Assembly (NCBI GenBank): GCA_964036315.1
Contig: OZ038510.1
Span: 84,315,116 to 84,379,115 of the forward strand
Direction of reading: 5' to 3'
DNA length: 64,000 nt
DNA from: Acanthosepion esculentum
Taxonomy: Eukaryota; Mollusca; Cephalopoda; Sepiida; Sepiidae
This document shows positions 1 to 11,204 of the stretch, piece after piece. Below the pieces are notes generated by a model. That model did not search any database. It saw only the letters and a list, made by a program, of their open reading frames with translations, and was not told the origin of the DNA. Made by a program: the position numbers and the translations under genes. The stretch's first letter is position 1; the number at the start of each line of letters is the position of its first letter.

Positions 1-690
1 GAAAGAAAAACATTAATTTCAGTTTAGTTAAAACGTAAACCATGTAAATAAAATGTTATGCAGAAATAAAATGTCCCTGCCGACACTTGAGTTTGAACAT
101 AGATCGCCTGTGAGCAAACATCGAAGATCCCATTGACCATAGAGGAAACGCATAAGTAGGTAGTAGCTTGGCATCTAATTGATTGCATTTCTAGTCTATC
201 CTCTATTACTATTCGAATCGTTATTTCTAGTCTATCCTCTATTACTATAAGGACCGCTATTCTCTACTCTATTCACTATACTATTTCTCTATTCGGATCA
301 CTGTTCGGTGGTTACTATTCGAGCGAGTATTATCGAGCAAGTACTATTAGCGCGAGTGATATTCGAAGGCGTCTGGCACCAGTATTGTTCAACGGCGTTG
401 CTATAGTTGTATCTGCGATTACAAAGTCTCTACTACAACGAGCATTACGAAGTGACAACGAATATTCTTTGACATTACAAAAGTGGCAACGACTGTTCGT
501 TGACATCACAAAATAAAAGTATGTATTTATTTCAGTAGCGTTGTAATCTATAAAACTAGAACGTTTTTGGCAATACGATGACCCTTGTTGAAATCGTCAC
601 AGTATTTAGAATTGTTTATGTTATCGCTAATATTTTTGTTGAAATTTACTCTACGTTTAGTTCAATTTCGCAAATCAGTCGATGACTTGA
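1..690. other. No gene recognised; AT-rich stretch with a short duplication
   Basis: No credible coding frame or RNA gene is visible. A phrase of about 26 bases beginning TTTCTAGTCTATCCTC occurs twice, near 189 and 223, so this part carries a small direct duplication. An AATAAA-type signal lies near 512. The stretch could be old retroelement sequence, but nothing diagnostic is left. Confidence 0.4.
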
Positions 691-1852
691 AAAAAAAAAC
701 GTCCTAACTCAGCTTAAACATGGAAATCATAACGAATCAAAATATAGGTTTCTTTTGAGCTATAGTATTTTAAAACATCCAAATTCTGTCCAAACTAATG
801 TATCAGATCGAAACGAAAATATATGGCTCTTTTGCGATATATACATTAAATCATCTTAATCGATTTAAACACAGTTTTTAGATTAAATAAAAATAGATGG
901 CTCCATGGAGAGATAGGTTTTAAAACATCCTATATGACTCTTTAAAAGATCCTAACTGAGTTTAAAAAGAGCTATCTGATCGAATCGAAATAGATGTCGT
1001 TTAGAATTTAAACATCCTAACTCGGATCAAACAGATATCAAATTGAATAAATATATCCGACACGTTTGAGCTGCAGATATTAAAATATGCTAACTCGACT
1101 TAAACACAGGTATCAAATCGAATCTAAATATATGAGTCTTTTGAGCTATAGACTTTAAATCATCCTAATTCGGCCGGAATAAATATATCAAAATGAATAA
1201 AAACATACGGCCTTTTTAGGTATAGACTTTAAAATGCGCTAACGGCTTAAAAACGGCTAGCAGATCAAATCAACACTTTTTAGCTAATTACATTAAATCA
1301 TGCCAGCTCGACGCAAATGTACCAGATTAAATGAAACAGATTGCACTTTAGAACTATAAGCTTTAAAATATACTAACTTAGTTTAGACACAGATGTCATA
1401 TCGAATCAAAATATATGGCTCTTTTGAGCTGTAGTCGCTAAAACCTCTTAAATCGATTCAAAATCAGGTAACAGATCGACTCTAAACATATGGCTCTTTT
1501 GAGATGTAGGTGTTAAAACAACCTAACTCAGCTTAAACTCAGCTATCTGATCGAATCAAAATAGATGGCTCTTTTGAGCTATAGACTTAAAACATCCTAA
1601 ATCAGGTTAAAGAAAATTATGACAGAATAAGGCATATACGGCATTTTGTTTTTTTGCTATAGATTTTTAAAAATCCTAACACAGCTTAAATACAAATCAA
1701 AACAGGTTTCTTTTGAGCTGTAGTATTTAAATCATCCAAACTCTGCTAAAAAAATGTTATCAGATCGAAACGAAATATAAAAATCTTTTGAGTCATAGAT
1801 TTTAAATGATCCTAACTCGGCTTAAACAAAGCTATTTCACCAATTCAACATA
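690..1852. repeat. Diverged minisatellite, unit about 75 bp
   Basis: Imperfect repeats share the phrases CTCTTTTGAGCTATAG, ACTTTAAAACATCC, TAACTCAGCTTAAACACAG and TATCAGATCGAATCAAAA. Roughly fifteen copies are recognisable, many with small indels. The array resumes after a solo LTR, so the two blocks were once one. No reading frame stays open, so it is non-coding. Confidence 0.8.
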
Positions 1853-1856
1853 GATG

Positions 1857-2388
1857 TGTCGCAGTTAGCTCCTCCTCATTTCCTTAATCCTTCAACAGGG
1901 GTCTCTCTCTCCCACGAGTATAAATACTGGCTGACCTTTGGTCTCTTCCTCTTTTCACGACTTACGCACACGTGCGGCCAGCTGCCTCAACTCCAGCCTC
2001 GGGCCACAACCTCGCGCGTGAGGCGAGGTAAAAAAAAAAAACTTTCTCTTTTTCACTTACACCAATATGTGACCTCTCACACATACAGCTTTTCCTATAT
2101 TCTGGGAACACGCTAAAAACAATATACGCGTTCGTACGGACACTCAACACACACACATAATTTCTCCATACAAACACTCTGTAAATTTTCATGTCTTCAT
2201 GTCATTGTAATTTGTTATTAATATTATATTTGTTTGCATACATGTATATCGGTCTTGTTTGTTTTCTTTTGCCTTCTTTGGACTCCATTATAGTCCAACA
2301 TTTCTATGTAGCTGGACCGGCCAGCGGGAAATCTTAACCCAGAGATATCTCCACATCTCTTCATACATTCACGCACTGGTCCACTACA
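1857..2388 (+). mobile_element. Solo LTR of an LTR retrotransposon
   Basis: The element begins TGTCGCAG and ends CCACTACA, so it has the TG...CA (TGT...ACA) termini of an LTR. It is flanked by the 4-bp duplication GATG at 1853-1856 and 2389-2392. Removing it and one GATG restores the host minisatellite phrase ATAGATGGCTCTTTT. A TATA-like box (GTATAAATAC) sits near 1918, which suggests + strand transcription. No internal retroviral sequence remains, as expected when two LTRs recombine. The family (Gypsy, BEL or other) cannot be told from the LTR alone. Confidence 0.75.
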
Positions 2389-2860
2389 GATGGCTCTTTT
2401 CTGCTATAGAATAATTCGGGTCAAACAATGTATCAGAGTGAATAAAAATATATTTCAGTTTTGAGATATTAGACTTTAAAACAACCTGAACTGGGCTTAA
2501 ACAAAGCTATCAGATTGATGAAAAATATATGGCGTTTTTGAGCTATAGACTTTAAAAGTATCCTAACTTTGCTTAAACACAGCGGTTATAACGAATCAAA
2601 ACAGAGGTTTCATTTTGAGCTATATTATTTATAACATTCAAAGTATCAGATTCAATAAAAAAAAATATATGGTACTTTTTAGATATATACTGTAAATCGT
2701 CTTAACTCGGTTTTAACACAGCTATTATATCACATCAAAATAGATGATTCTTTGGAGCTACAGGTATTAAAACGGCGAAACTCGACTCAAAAACAGCTAC
2801 GAAGTCGATAAAAAATATGTCGGTTTTATGCTTTATATTAAAATATTCTAAATACGCTCT
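2389..2860. repeat. Second block of the ~75-bp minisatellite
   Basis: This continues the array at 690-1852, with the same phrases (GAGCTATAGACTTTAAAA, CTTAAACACAGC, ATATATGG) in diverged copies. It is separated from the first block only by the solo LTR. Confidence 0.75.
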
Positions 2861-3555
2861 CGCGTGATTTTATTAGCCAAAGTAAGCCTCGTTTAAACTG
2901 ACAGAATATTGCTAACGATCCCGCAGTGATTTTTCTATTATAGAATAGGAGTCGACAGATTGCAGAAACGTATTTTTGACCTTTTTTTAGTATTGGTCTA
3001 CTCTTATTGGCGCCATATGTATCAAAGGCTCGTAAAGCTGGTAATCCACAGGGGCCAAGTTTATTGTATAATGAACAACATGATATATTTACGACATCAG
3101 TTTTGGCCTGGAGGTTTTTAAAGTCTTGCATTTGGCCGTAGCAACAATCTTCCCTTTCTTTTCAATACTACTAGACTAATTTTTTTCTTTTTTAATCGAA
3201 TTAACCCCAAGCAGAGTAGTAAAGCCACTAAGACACAAAGGGATCCTTGATGTGAAAGAATTACACAACAGAAAAATTATGGAGCGAAAACAATAGAAGA
3301 GTAATCAGGAAGAAAACGAAGATAACGATTGGCATTGCACTTAAACTTTTGCAAATTTTGACACCTCAGTGCCAAATCCAGATACACCGAATCTACTCTG
3401 ATCATTTTTTTAAAATCAGTAATGAATTACTCCATTATAGCGCCTCGAAAAGCTCAGGTTGTTTTGTCGGGTGATACTGTTCTTTCTTGTTTCTTTCTTT
3501 TTTGTTTTCTTGAAAGCAAGTTTCTCGACTCAAAAATGCCTCAGCTTCAATAATT
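2861..3555. other. No feature recognised
   Basis: A 97-codon open frame lies on the minus strand (2838-3131). It shows no motif I recognise, overlaps the minisatellite at its end, and has no supporting context. The rest is AT-rich sequence without repeats that I can see. Confidence 0.35.
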
Positions 3556-4260
3556 TTTTTTTTTAAGCGTATCACTCCAAGCAAGGCTGGAGGCCACTAT
3601 CACGCAAGGGGTTAAAGAAGGGTTGGAGGAAGAGCAGATAGGAGTGGTAAAGGAGAGGATGTGGTGAAAGAGAAAGACAGTGGGTCGATCAAGGCAAGGG
3701 GGTTACAGAAGATTTGGAGCGAGAGCAGATAGGAATGAAAGGTGAAAGGATGTGGAGAAGGGAAGTGGATAGATCAAGGCAACTGGAGATGTCGATTGAC
3801 GCTACACTTAAACCGTTGGAGATTGTATTTGTCAGGGAAACAGTAATAGGGAAGGGAGTTCCATAGGCGAGATGTGCGAGACATGAAGCTATTGGAGTAG
3901 AAGAGACGTCTACATCTAACAGTTTCAACGGTGCAGGGGTGGGAACGGGATGCCAGCCTCGTAGGACGTTTAAATTCACGGGGCCTAGGGACAAGCGAAA
4001 GCAGCTCCTCGGAGCAATTACCGTGAAAGTACTTGTAAAAAATGCAGAGCGAGGCAACATCGCGTCTGTGAGACAGCGACTGCAGACGAGATGACAGATC
4101 AGGGCCAATCACATTGCATATCCGTCTCTGGATCTTATCTAGAACCCTGAGGCAAACAGCAGGGGCCCCAGACCATATATGGCAGCAATACTCAATGCAA
4201 GGTCGAATGGTCGATTTATAGACTTGGAGGATCGATTCCGGGGAGAAAAATTTCCTGGCT
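3556..4260 (-). mobile_element. LINE family A (Jockey/CR1-like), 3' end with RT tail
   Basis: On the minus strand the frame is open from about 4240 down to 3774. It encodes the tail of a Jockey/CR1-type reverse transcriptase: YKSTIRPCIEYC, then LDKIQRRICNVIGPDL, HRRDVASLCIFYKYFHGNC, SFMSRTSRLWNSLP and YNLQRFKCSVNRHL. A purine-rich 3' UTR follows, ending near 3560 at a run of T on the + strand (poly-A of the element). The copy is 5'-truncated and lacks the endonuclease and the RT catalytic core, so it cannot move by itself. Six other fragments of this family lie in the window. The clade assignment rests on the conserved tail only. Confidence 0.85.
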
Positions 4261-5070
4261 CGGCACAGGGAACCAACTGATAACTTTTCTTTAAATGTTC
4301 ACGTCTTGTTCACTTTTCAGAAAGAATCAATACAAATAATAGATTATAACGGCCTTCTCAGTAGACCTAGTGTAGAAATAAGTGCAACATTGTAGCCGTT
4401 AACAAAGCAAAAAAAAAAAGGCTTCAGCTTTAGCAGTAACAAAATAGAAACGGCGGGAAAGGTGTTGAATCATGACATCATTATCAACAGGAAAGTAATA
4501 AAAAGGTCTAAAGTCCTAGATTTAAGATTTAAGACTCTAAATTCTACACTCAGGACTGTCACATAGGACAGACACTTGTGAATTAAATCGTTGGTTAGTG
4601 AGCTTGATGTCATTGAGAGTTCAGTCCCTGGTCCTGGTAACAGAAACTAGGTTTCAGTAGAAATCAGCGTGAAAACAACTGAACAGTATTTAAAAGAAAA
4701 AGACGAGATATCCTTAAACAAGGACAGCGGGAAGAGAACAATCTACCCACAAAGATTAAATAATGCGTTCAGTTTGAAATTCTTTAGGGTTACTAGGATC
4801 GACAGACAGTTTTACCATAATTACCCATGTATAATACGCATTTTTTTGTAAAAAATAATAAACAAAATAAAGGGTACGTATGATGCGCAGCTACAAAACA
4901 ACCTTTAAAAAATTGCCGTTTAATAGGTCGATTTCAGTTGGGAAATGATGACTCACCCCAAACATACGACAATTTTACATAAGGATGTCAAATACAATCA
5001 TATGTACCTAAAAATACTTACAAATATAAATAAAATAAAATAAGAATTATCATAAAACTAAATTAGAATA
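4261..5070. other. No gene recognised
   Basis: AT-rich sequence. A 60-codon frame at 4669-4851 has no recognisable motif and I do not call it. Phrases of the type GTACGTATGATGCG near 4875 resemble the GCGTATTAT phrases of the next feature. Confidence 0.35.
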
Positions 5071-5077
5071 ATATTAT

Positions 5078-5420
5078 TCTGTTTAAAACCATTTTTAATA
5101 AGAGTAAAAAACGCTGGTCGTAATGAAATTTGAGAGTTACAATTACCAAACAAGATGTGCGTATTATGCATGAGTAGAAGCATTTTCCCACACTTGCAGC
5201 ACAATTTTAGGGGTGAGTATTATGGGTGAAGGCGTATTATTCTATGTTTAAAACCATTTTTAATAAGAGTAAAAAACGCTGGCCGTAATGAAATTGAAGA
5301 GGTAAAACTTATAGGGTTTGATTACCAAACAAGGGGTGCGTATTATTTATGAATAGAAGCATTTTTCATACTTTCAGCACAAGTTTAGGCGTGCATATTA
5401 TAGATGAAAGCGTATTATAC
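5078..5420. repeat. Two tandem copies of a ~165-bp repeat
   Basis: The phrase GTTTAAAACCATTTTTAATA starts at 5081 and again at 5246. Both copies continue through AAAAACGCTGG(T/C)CGTAATG, ATTACCAAACAAG and GCGTATTAT. Within each unit the phrase (G/T)CGTATTAT occurs twice, so the unit itself may derive from a shorter duplication. It does not code for protein. Confidence 0.75.
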
Positions 5421-5995
5421 ATGGGGAATTTTGACAATTAATATGGCAATGGCAACATTAACAGTTTTCTAGCAACGAAACATTGCATTCATTGATCGAG
5501 CAGTCAGTACTACTTTCAGTTGTATTTTATAAAATTTTTCTCTTAAAATATTTTTTAGGGAACCAAATTTCTGGTATCGCTCTTTCCAGTTTTGATGGGA
5601 GTTTCCTTCCTAGCCTTCTGTTTGAGGTAGTGCGGAACATCAGATTATGTCATTATTTTATCTTCGAGCTCCATATATCAGAGCAGATAGTGGTTTTTCC
5701 CCCTCACAAACAATTTTTTTCAGGAAATCAGAGTTCTCAAGGCCAGTAGCTGTTATCGCTCTTTCCAGTAGTATCATTTCTACCTAACCTTTTACAGACT
5801 ACAGCAAGGTTTGCTCTGTTGACTTTTCTTTTCTAAAAAGGAAGTACATCCTGAAATCATTTAATCTAGACTGGAGCTTGATTTGGCGTATTGTTCATTT
5901 GAACAACTTTTTCTTTAATATTTGGATAGGTGAGGCTGCTGATTAGACCTTTAATATCAATAAAAAGACAGAAAATATAAAACTCTCTAAACTAT
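5421..5995. other. No feature recognised
   Basis: An 88-codon frame at 5483-5749 has no motif I recognise. No RNA gene or repeat is evident. Confidence 0.3.
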
Positions 5996-5999
5996 TAAA

Positions 6000-6135
6000 T
6001 TATTTACATTATGTGGACAGTTATCCTCATCTTCATTGCCATATACACAAAGTTTCGGCCGTTGATTGGAATTTTGAACCGAACATTTTATTTCGTACAC
6101 CGGGGTAGATTGTTCTAGTGCCACATGCCATGCCT
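6000..6135 (-). mobile_element. Fragment of hammerhead-bearing SINE-like family H1, ribozyme half deleted
   Basis: Read on the minus strand it matches the copies at 41195-41815: an AGAACAATCTACC-type phrase, AAATAAAATGTTCGGTTC, AATTCCAATC, then CAACGGCCGAAAC and the tail phrase ATGGCAATGAAGATGAGG. The block holding CTGAAGA and the 5' side of stem II, present at 41 kb, is missing here. Only the GGCC-GAAAC half of the ribozyme motif survives. Confidence 0.6.
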
Positions 6136-6199
6136 CTTCCGGATGTCACACTTATATCCTATTACCAGTTATTCCCCTTCATTGCCATACTCACGTTGT

Positions 6200-6850
6200 G
6201 AATATGGCAATGAAGATGAGGATAACAGTTCGAATAATGTAAATAATGTAAGTAATCATAATACCTCATCTCAGAGATGTAGACAGATATATAGAGAGAC
6301 ATAGACATAAAGGCCGGAGCGTACAACGGCCGAAACGTTGTGAATATGGCAATGAAGATGAGGATAACAGTCCGAATAATGTAAATAATGCAAGTAATCA
6401 TAATACCTCATCTCAGAGATATAGACAGATATATAGAGAGACATAGACTTAAAGGCCGGAGCGTACAACGGCCGAAACGTTGTGAATATGGCAATGAAGA
6501 TGAGGATAACAGTCCGAATAATGTAAATAATGTAAGTAATCATAATACCTCATCTCAGAGATATAGACAGATATATAGAGAGACATAGACATAAAGGCCG
6601 GAGCGTACAACGGCCGAAACGTTGTGAATATGGCAATGAAGATGAGGATAACAGTCCGAATAATGTAAATAATGCATGTAATTATAATACCTCATCTCAG
6701 AGATAGAGACAGATATATAGAGAGACATAGACATAAAGGCCGGAGCGTAGAACGGCCGAAACGTTGTGAATATGGCAATGAAGATGACGATAACAGTCCG
6801 AATAATGTAAATAACGCATGTAATCATAATACCTCATCTCAGAGATATCT
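6200..6850 (+). repeat. 142-bp tandem satellite derived from family H1 tail
   Basis: GAATATGGCAATGAAGATGA starts at 6200, 6342, 6484, 6626 and 6768, an exact 142-bp period with about 4.6 copies. Each unit contains GGCCGGAGCGTACAACGGCC followed by GAAACGTTGTG, which is stem II plus the 3' core of the hammerhead-like motif seen at 41.3 and 41.7 kb. The upstream CTGAAGA is replaced by CATAGACATAAA. The unit therefore looks like an amplified 3' end of that SINE-like family. Open frames over it on both strands are a by-product. Confidence 0.85.
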
Positions 6851-7139
6851 CCAAACTGTTGATTGTCGGTTAATTCATGGAGTATCAATTTTTGCATTTT
6901 TTTTTCCATTTTGCCAATGTATGTTGGATATTTTCAATCACATCTCCTCTAACTTTTTGTCTGCGGATGACCCTTCAAAGTGGCATTCATTTCCTTATCG
7001 GTAGACCTCTTACAAACATGATCAGCCTCATTTTGGAGATGCAGATTGACAAATCTTTTATAATTAACAATGTACGGAGAGGTCAAAGTTTGACTCAAGC
7101 GCTCAAGTTCTGTGGATGGTGTGTGTGTCGTTAAACGTA
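6851..7139. other. No gene recognised
   Basis: Short open frames on + at 6877-7134 and across the satellite boundary have no motif. No RNA feature is seen. Confidence 0.3.
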
Positions 7140-7500
7140 GTTAATTCTGCTTATTATAAACAGAGTATTTATTTAAATAATTGCCTGTATGAAAAGAACG
7201 TGTAAACAGAAAATATATTAAAATAATTGTTAAACTGCCTTTCATAATATATATAGTCATTTGTTTATGTTAAAGATACGCTTCGAACAGATATGATCTT
7301 TCGAAAAAGATCGTGGGAAATTTGTTTCTTTTAAAACAGTATTTTGATGTTACTAACCAGAGGCTTCCTCTCTAGCTAAATGTTATAGCACGTCAAACCA
7401 AATGACGGTTTCCTGGAGGATACAGGTTCGATTCCAGTCGGGGGAGATATATTAATACCGTTTATTATAAACATAGCATTTACTTAAACAATTGTTTCTC
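7140..7500 (+). mobile_element. tRNA-like repeat, family D, copy 1
   Basis: The segment shares TTATTATAAACAGAGTATTTA, GTCATTTGTTTA, AAAACAGTATTTTGATG and a tRNA-like block with the copy at 54065-54480. The tRNA-like block (about 7365-7447) has an anticodon-stem-like pair CGTCA/TGACG around a 7-base loop and a B box GGTTCGATTCC. The A box is degraded. The order of modules suggests a tRNA-derived SINE or a tandem of its parts. Confidence 0.55.
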
Positions 7501-7566
7501 AGGGGTCTCGGCTCTCGCTTTTGAAACATGAGAACTCTTATGTAGCGAAGGAATCATATTTTTAAA

Positions 7567-7568
<2 letters not shown>

Positions 7569-7645
<77 letters not shown>
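7569..7645. repeat. (TA)n microsatellite
   Basis: About 75 bases of nearly perfect TA. Confidence 0.95.
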
Positions 7646-7649
<4 letters not shown>

Positions 7650-7725
7650 TGAGCTATGAATCATTGAAATCGGACCATGGGTGCGTAAAATTTGCTTGGA
7701 CACACACACGCGCAAACACACATAC
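7646..7725. repeat. Dispersed repeat end shared with 42115-42215
   Basis: ATGAATCATTGAAATCG followed by a CTTGGACACACACACGCGCAAACACA phrase matches, in reverse complement, the segment at 42130-42210. This looks like one end of a dispersed transposable repeat. Its class is unknown. Confidence 0.55.
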
Positions 7726-7983
7726 TGTAAGATATATATATACTAGTTAAAAAATCCGTGGGCAAGTAGATCCTATTAATATAAAATATTAAAACTCATC
7801 TACCAAAGAGAGCTCAATATATTTTTTATTATAGAGCATATAAGTGAATTACAATTAATGACATCCAAACAATCTTTCCTCATGCAGATGATCATTTCGT
7901 CCATGGGAAAGTAGTTTTTCCTTGTACTTATCAATGCAAATTCATTTACTAAAATATGTATGAGGTAAATTGTTTCGATCTGA

Positions 7984-7986
<3 letters not shown>

Positions 7987-8057
<71 letters not shown>

Positions 8058-8080
8058 CAGGAAACAAACAGCAAGGAAGA

Positions 8081-8120
<40 letters not shown>

Positions 8121-8142
8121 CTTCGCTGTTTGTTTCATGGAC
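7987..8142. repeat. (TA)n blocks with an inverted repeat around the second block
   Basis: (TA)n runs at about 7988-8053 and 8084-8117. The second block is the centre of a palindrome: AGGAAACAAACAGCAAGGAAGAAT on its left (8058-8081) and ATTCTTCGCTGTTTGTTTC on its right (8117-8136). Confidence 0.85.
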
Positions 8143-9762
8143 CCTTCTTCCCTGATATTTTAACTTATAAATGGAGATTAGTGACTTCCTCCCCCAAATG
8201 CATCATCGCTTTTGAAATATCATTCACTTAGACTAGTTTTCTACCAAGGCTAGAGAAACCAGAATGAGAAGATTCTCGACATTTTAAAAGCATTAGCATT
8301 TTTCAAGATGAAATTTTTGTTTTCCTAGGCTGGTTGCCTGCCGAGATTATGAAGCCTAGTGTAAGCTGTTTTTTAACCCGTAGCTGGGCTAATATAATTA
8401 AACGATGGAAATTGTAAAACATGGCGAGATATAATCGCGTTCCATAGTGCCACTTCGAGAATTCCGTGATCTTTCATTTTATCTATTTGTTTTTTTGTTT
8501 TTTTTTTCTTTTTATTAATTATTGTCGGCCTCTACCGATTCTACTGCTATGACCTTGTTTTCCCTTGTTGACGTTGAAGTTCCCGCTGTTGTGGTTTCAA
8601 TCAATTGATCGCTGTCGACTGCTACTATCATTTTTCTTTCCCTTATTTTATTATTTTTTTAAACGTATTAATTGACTTTCGAATAAATATAAAGTAGCCG
8701 GAAGTTAAAATGACTGTTTACGTCATTTCCTTTTATTCAATAAAGGGCAGTAAGAGACTGCAAGCAATTTCGCCACCTTCCGTGACGAGATGAAAAGATT
8801 GACATATGACGTTCATCTTATAAGAAAGAACCAGACGTTCAAACACGGCCATCTTTTTTCTTTCTTTCTTGTTTTCTTATATCTTTTCTTTGCGATGGTA
8901 AGGAGTTGGGGATAATTTTTACCCGATTTTTACATTAATTTATATTTTAGTTATTGATTTATCTGACATTGTTATAATTATTGATTTATTTATTTTGTTT
9001 TTATTTTTGTTAATTTGCCGGCATAAGAAAACGTATTTAACGAAAAGATTCAGGGATATTGAAGATGAAACCTAATTCATACGACTGACTTTTAAATACG
9101 CGCAAAAGCTTTTATATTTCCATCAAGGACAACAAAATATCTGTGGCCTTTTTGTTAATTAAAAGCTTCGGTGTTCTTAAATGCGACGATACATGGGCTG
9201 ATACTTGAATATTAAGATTGCTATCGAATTTTTCGGAATATAAAACGATGCAAAAGAATTTAACACAAAATATATATATAAAATAAAAAATAGGAACACG
9301 TTTTTTTTAACATTGGTGGGAAAAATGCCTACGGTAGGGATTTTCTTAACGAAAAAGCGAACAATATATGAAAAGCAAACGACATAACGGAAAACTTGTG
9401 GCCGAAATCGAACACCGCCATCTATGTACTTACTGACTTTTGAGTTTCTTAACAGCCATGCTTTTTGTTTTCTTTCTCACACTTTGACAGACATTTCTTT
9501 TAATATTGGAAATTTATCGGAACAAGTACTTAGAATTATATAGCTTTAATTTGTTTTACTTCTTTGTCTTGGTTTGCTCGAAAACAATTCTAGTCATCAA
9601 AAATTTAATTAAATTTCGAATATAATTAAAATTATTTTATTTTTCCTGACTCGAAATTATGATGCTTGGCAATTTTAGCTCAAAGTACAATGATTGTACT
9701 TTTATATAATTTATTCCATTTCTTATAATATGTATATAATACATTATATATTGATACATTAT
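8143..9762. other. No feature recognised
   Basis: AT-rich sequence with a few poly-T runs (for example 8491-8512). No coding, RNA or repeat signal is strong enough to call. Confidence 0.35.
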
Positions 9763-10301
9763 ATATTAATTATATATTAAATAAAATATTAATGTTATAT
9801 TAAATAAATTTTTTGAACATTCAATTATTTTATTCTATAGAATTATTTTTTATATTTTCTATTCATTTGGTTCAAACGTTACTATTTTCATATTTAAAGT
9901 TAGTATTCCATTTTGAAAATTACAATACTCAAATTAACTAATAATAACAAAACAAAAGTGATTGAAACAAAGCAAGTTCAGTCGACCAATGATGACAATT
10001 CCAGAACAACGTAACTATAAACAATTTTTTCTATCCTCTGCCAGCCGCTATAATGGAGAAAGCATTACCTCGAACCGTCGCCAGTGAGACACGCTGCAAG
10101 AGCCACTCCGTTTCGCGAGGCTCGTTCCTTAATCGAGACGCAATCGCACCAATCCTCCAAAGGAACGCCATCGAACGAGGGCCAATAACCCCTGAAGTCT
10201 CCACTGCTACAGGAGTAAAAAAAAATCTATCAGCAAGAGAAGAATATTTTGCTATATTAATTATATATTAAATAAAATATTAATGTTATATTAAATAAAT
10301 T
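9763..10301. repeat. Exact 48-bp direct repeat bracketing a GC-richer insert
   Basis: The same 48 bases, beginning ATATTAATTATATATTAA and ending TTAAATAAATT, occur at 9763-9810 and 10254-10301 without a mismatch. Between them lie 443 bp that include a retroelement coding fragment. This may be a long target-site duplication or a recent tandem duplication. Confidence 0.85.
10040..10215 (-). pseudogene. Retroelement ORF C-terminal fragment
   Basis: On the minus strand the open frame reads VAVETSGVIGPRSMAFL, then a segment with EPRETEWLLQRVSLATVRGNA. I associate a tail of this kind (GP...FL...LG.R...TGE.R...QR.S.A..RGNA) with retroelement polyproteins in invertebrates; this is recollection, not a search. 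It is only about 58 residues, lacks any catalytic domain, and is far richer in GC than its surroundings. The + strand 72-codon frame over the same DNA is a shadow. Confidence 0.5.
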
Positions 10302-10574
10302 ATATATTAATACATTATATATTAATACTATATTAATATTATATATTATAATCATTATATTATAATACATTATATATTATAGTTATATAATATAATATTC
10401 ATTTATTCCATTCATATAATTGTAAAATGTTTGCTTGTTTCATTTTTAATTTTCTATATGAATTAAATTCTGATTTCAAAATTGAAAGCAACGGAGGTAG
10501 TTTTTAGAAAATCTAAAAAGAAACTTGCCTTTCCGGAAGATCGTTAAATCTATACAACTACTACGGCTACTACT
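10302..10574. other. AT-rich low-complexity stretch
   Basis: Mostly TATATTAA-type sequence up to about 10430, then ordinary AT-rich sequence. Nothing else is seen. Confidence 0.5.
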
Positions 10575-10578
10575 ACTA

Positions 10579-10638
<60 letters not shown>

Positions 10639-11129
10639 TTTATTTCCTTTGATATCTGGCATTTACACATTTCTTTCTGGGTCCCGCCCAGGGACCTAAG
10701 GTTAGAAATGGCATCATGACACTTTCCACTGCAAAAAAAAATAAAATAAAATAAAAATTTAAAAAAAAATGACATAGATAAAGCCCTTCGTAAAGTGTGG
10801 GCTGTACTTGTCAGAACAATTTTTGTATCTCTTTGAGGCATGGACTTCCAGGGATCCCTTCAATCAGCATACTGGAATCTTTTCCAACCAATCCTAGGGC
10901 TCCAACTACAACAGGGATTGTTGATGTTCCCATGTGCCACATTTTTGAGATTTCTATTTCAAGGTCTTTCTATTTTGACAGTTTTCCGAATATCTTCAAA
11001 GACACATTGCAGTCTGCAGGGACTGCCATATCAATAAGGAGGCACTTATTTTGTTTGTGGTCTTTAATAACAATGTCTGGGCGATTGGCTTTGATTGTTC
11101 TGTCAGTGTCTATTGTGTAGTCCCATAGA

Positions 11130-11130
<1 letters not shown>
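10575..11130 (-). mobile_element. LINE family C 3' end, minus strand
   Basis: On the minus strand, with frame breaks, the segment encodes a family tail including NRPDIV-like text, KHLLIDMAVPADCNVSLKIF-like text, EIEISKMWHMGTS-like text, and at its end KIVLTSTAHTLRRALSM. That phrase then runs into a 3' UTR with GAAAGTGTCATGATGCC. The element ends in an (AAT)n tail, seen as (ATT)n at 10577-10637 on the + strand. It has only the far C-terminus and no catalytic domain. Two more copies lie within the next kilobase. Confidence 0.75.

Positions 11131-11189
<59 letters not shown>
11131..11189. repeat. (ATT)n microsatellite
   Basis: About 19 ATT units between two oppositely oriented LINE C fragments. 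Confidence 0.95.
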
Positions 11190-11191
<2 letters not shown>

Positions 11192-11204
11192 AGGCTTGAG
11201 TAAA

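Noticed and set aside
2838..3131. 97-codon minus-strand open frame
   Set aside because: No motif recognised and it begins inside the minisatellite; not enough to call a gene.
6200..6850. CRISPR array
   Set aside because: The 142-bp array has no unique spacers and the genome is eukaryotic; it is a satellite.
10053..10271. 72-codon plus-strand frame
   Set aside because: The opposite strand carries the recognisable retroelement tail; this frame is its shadow.
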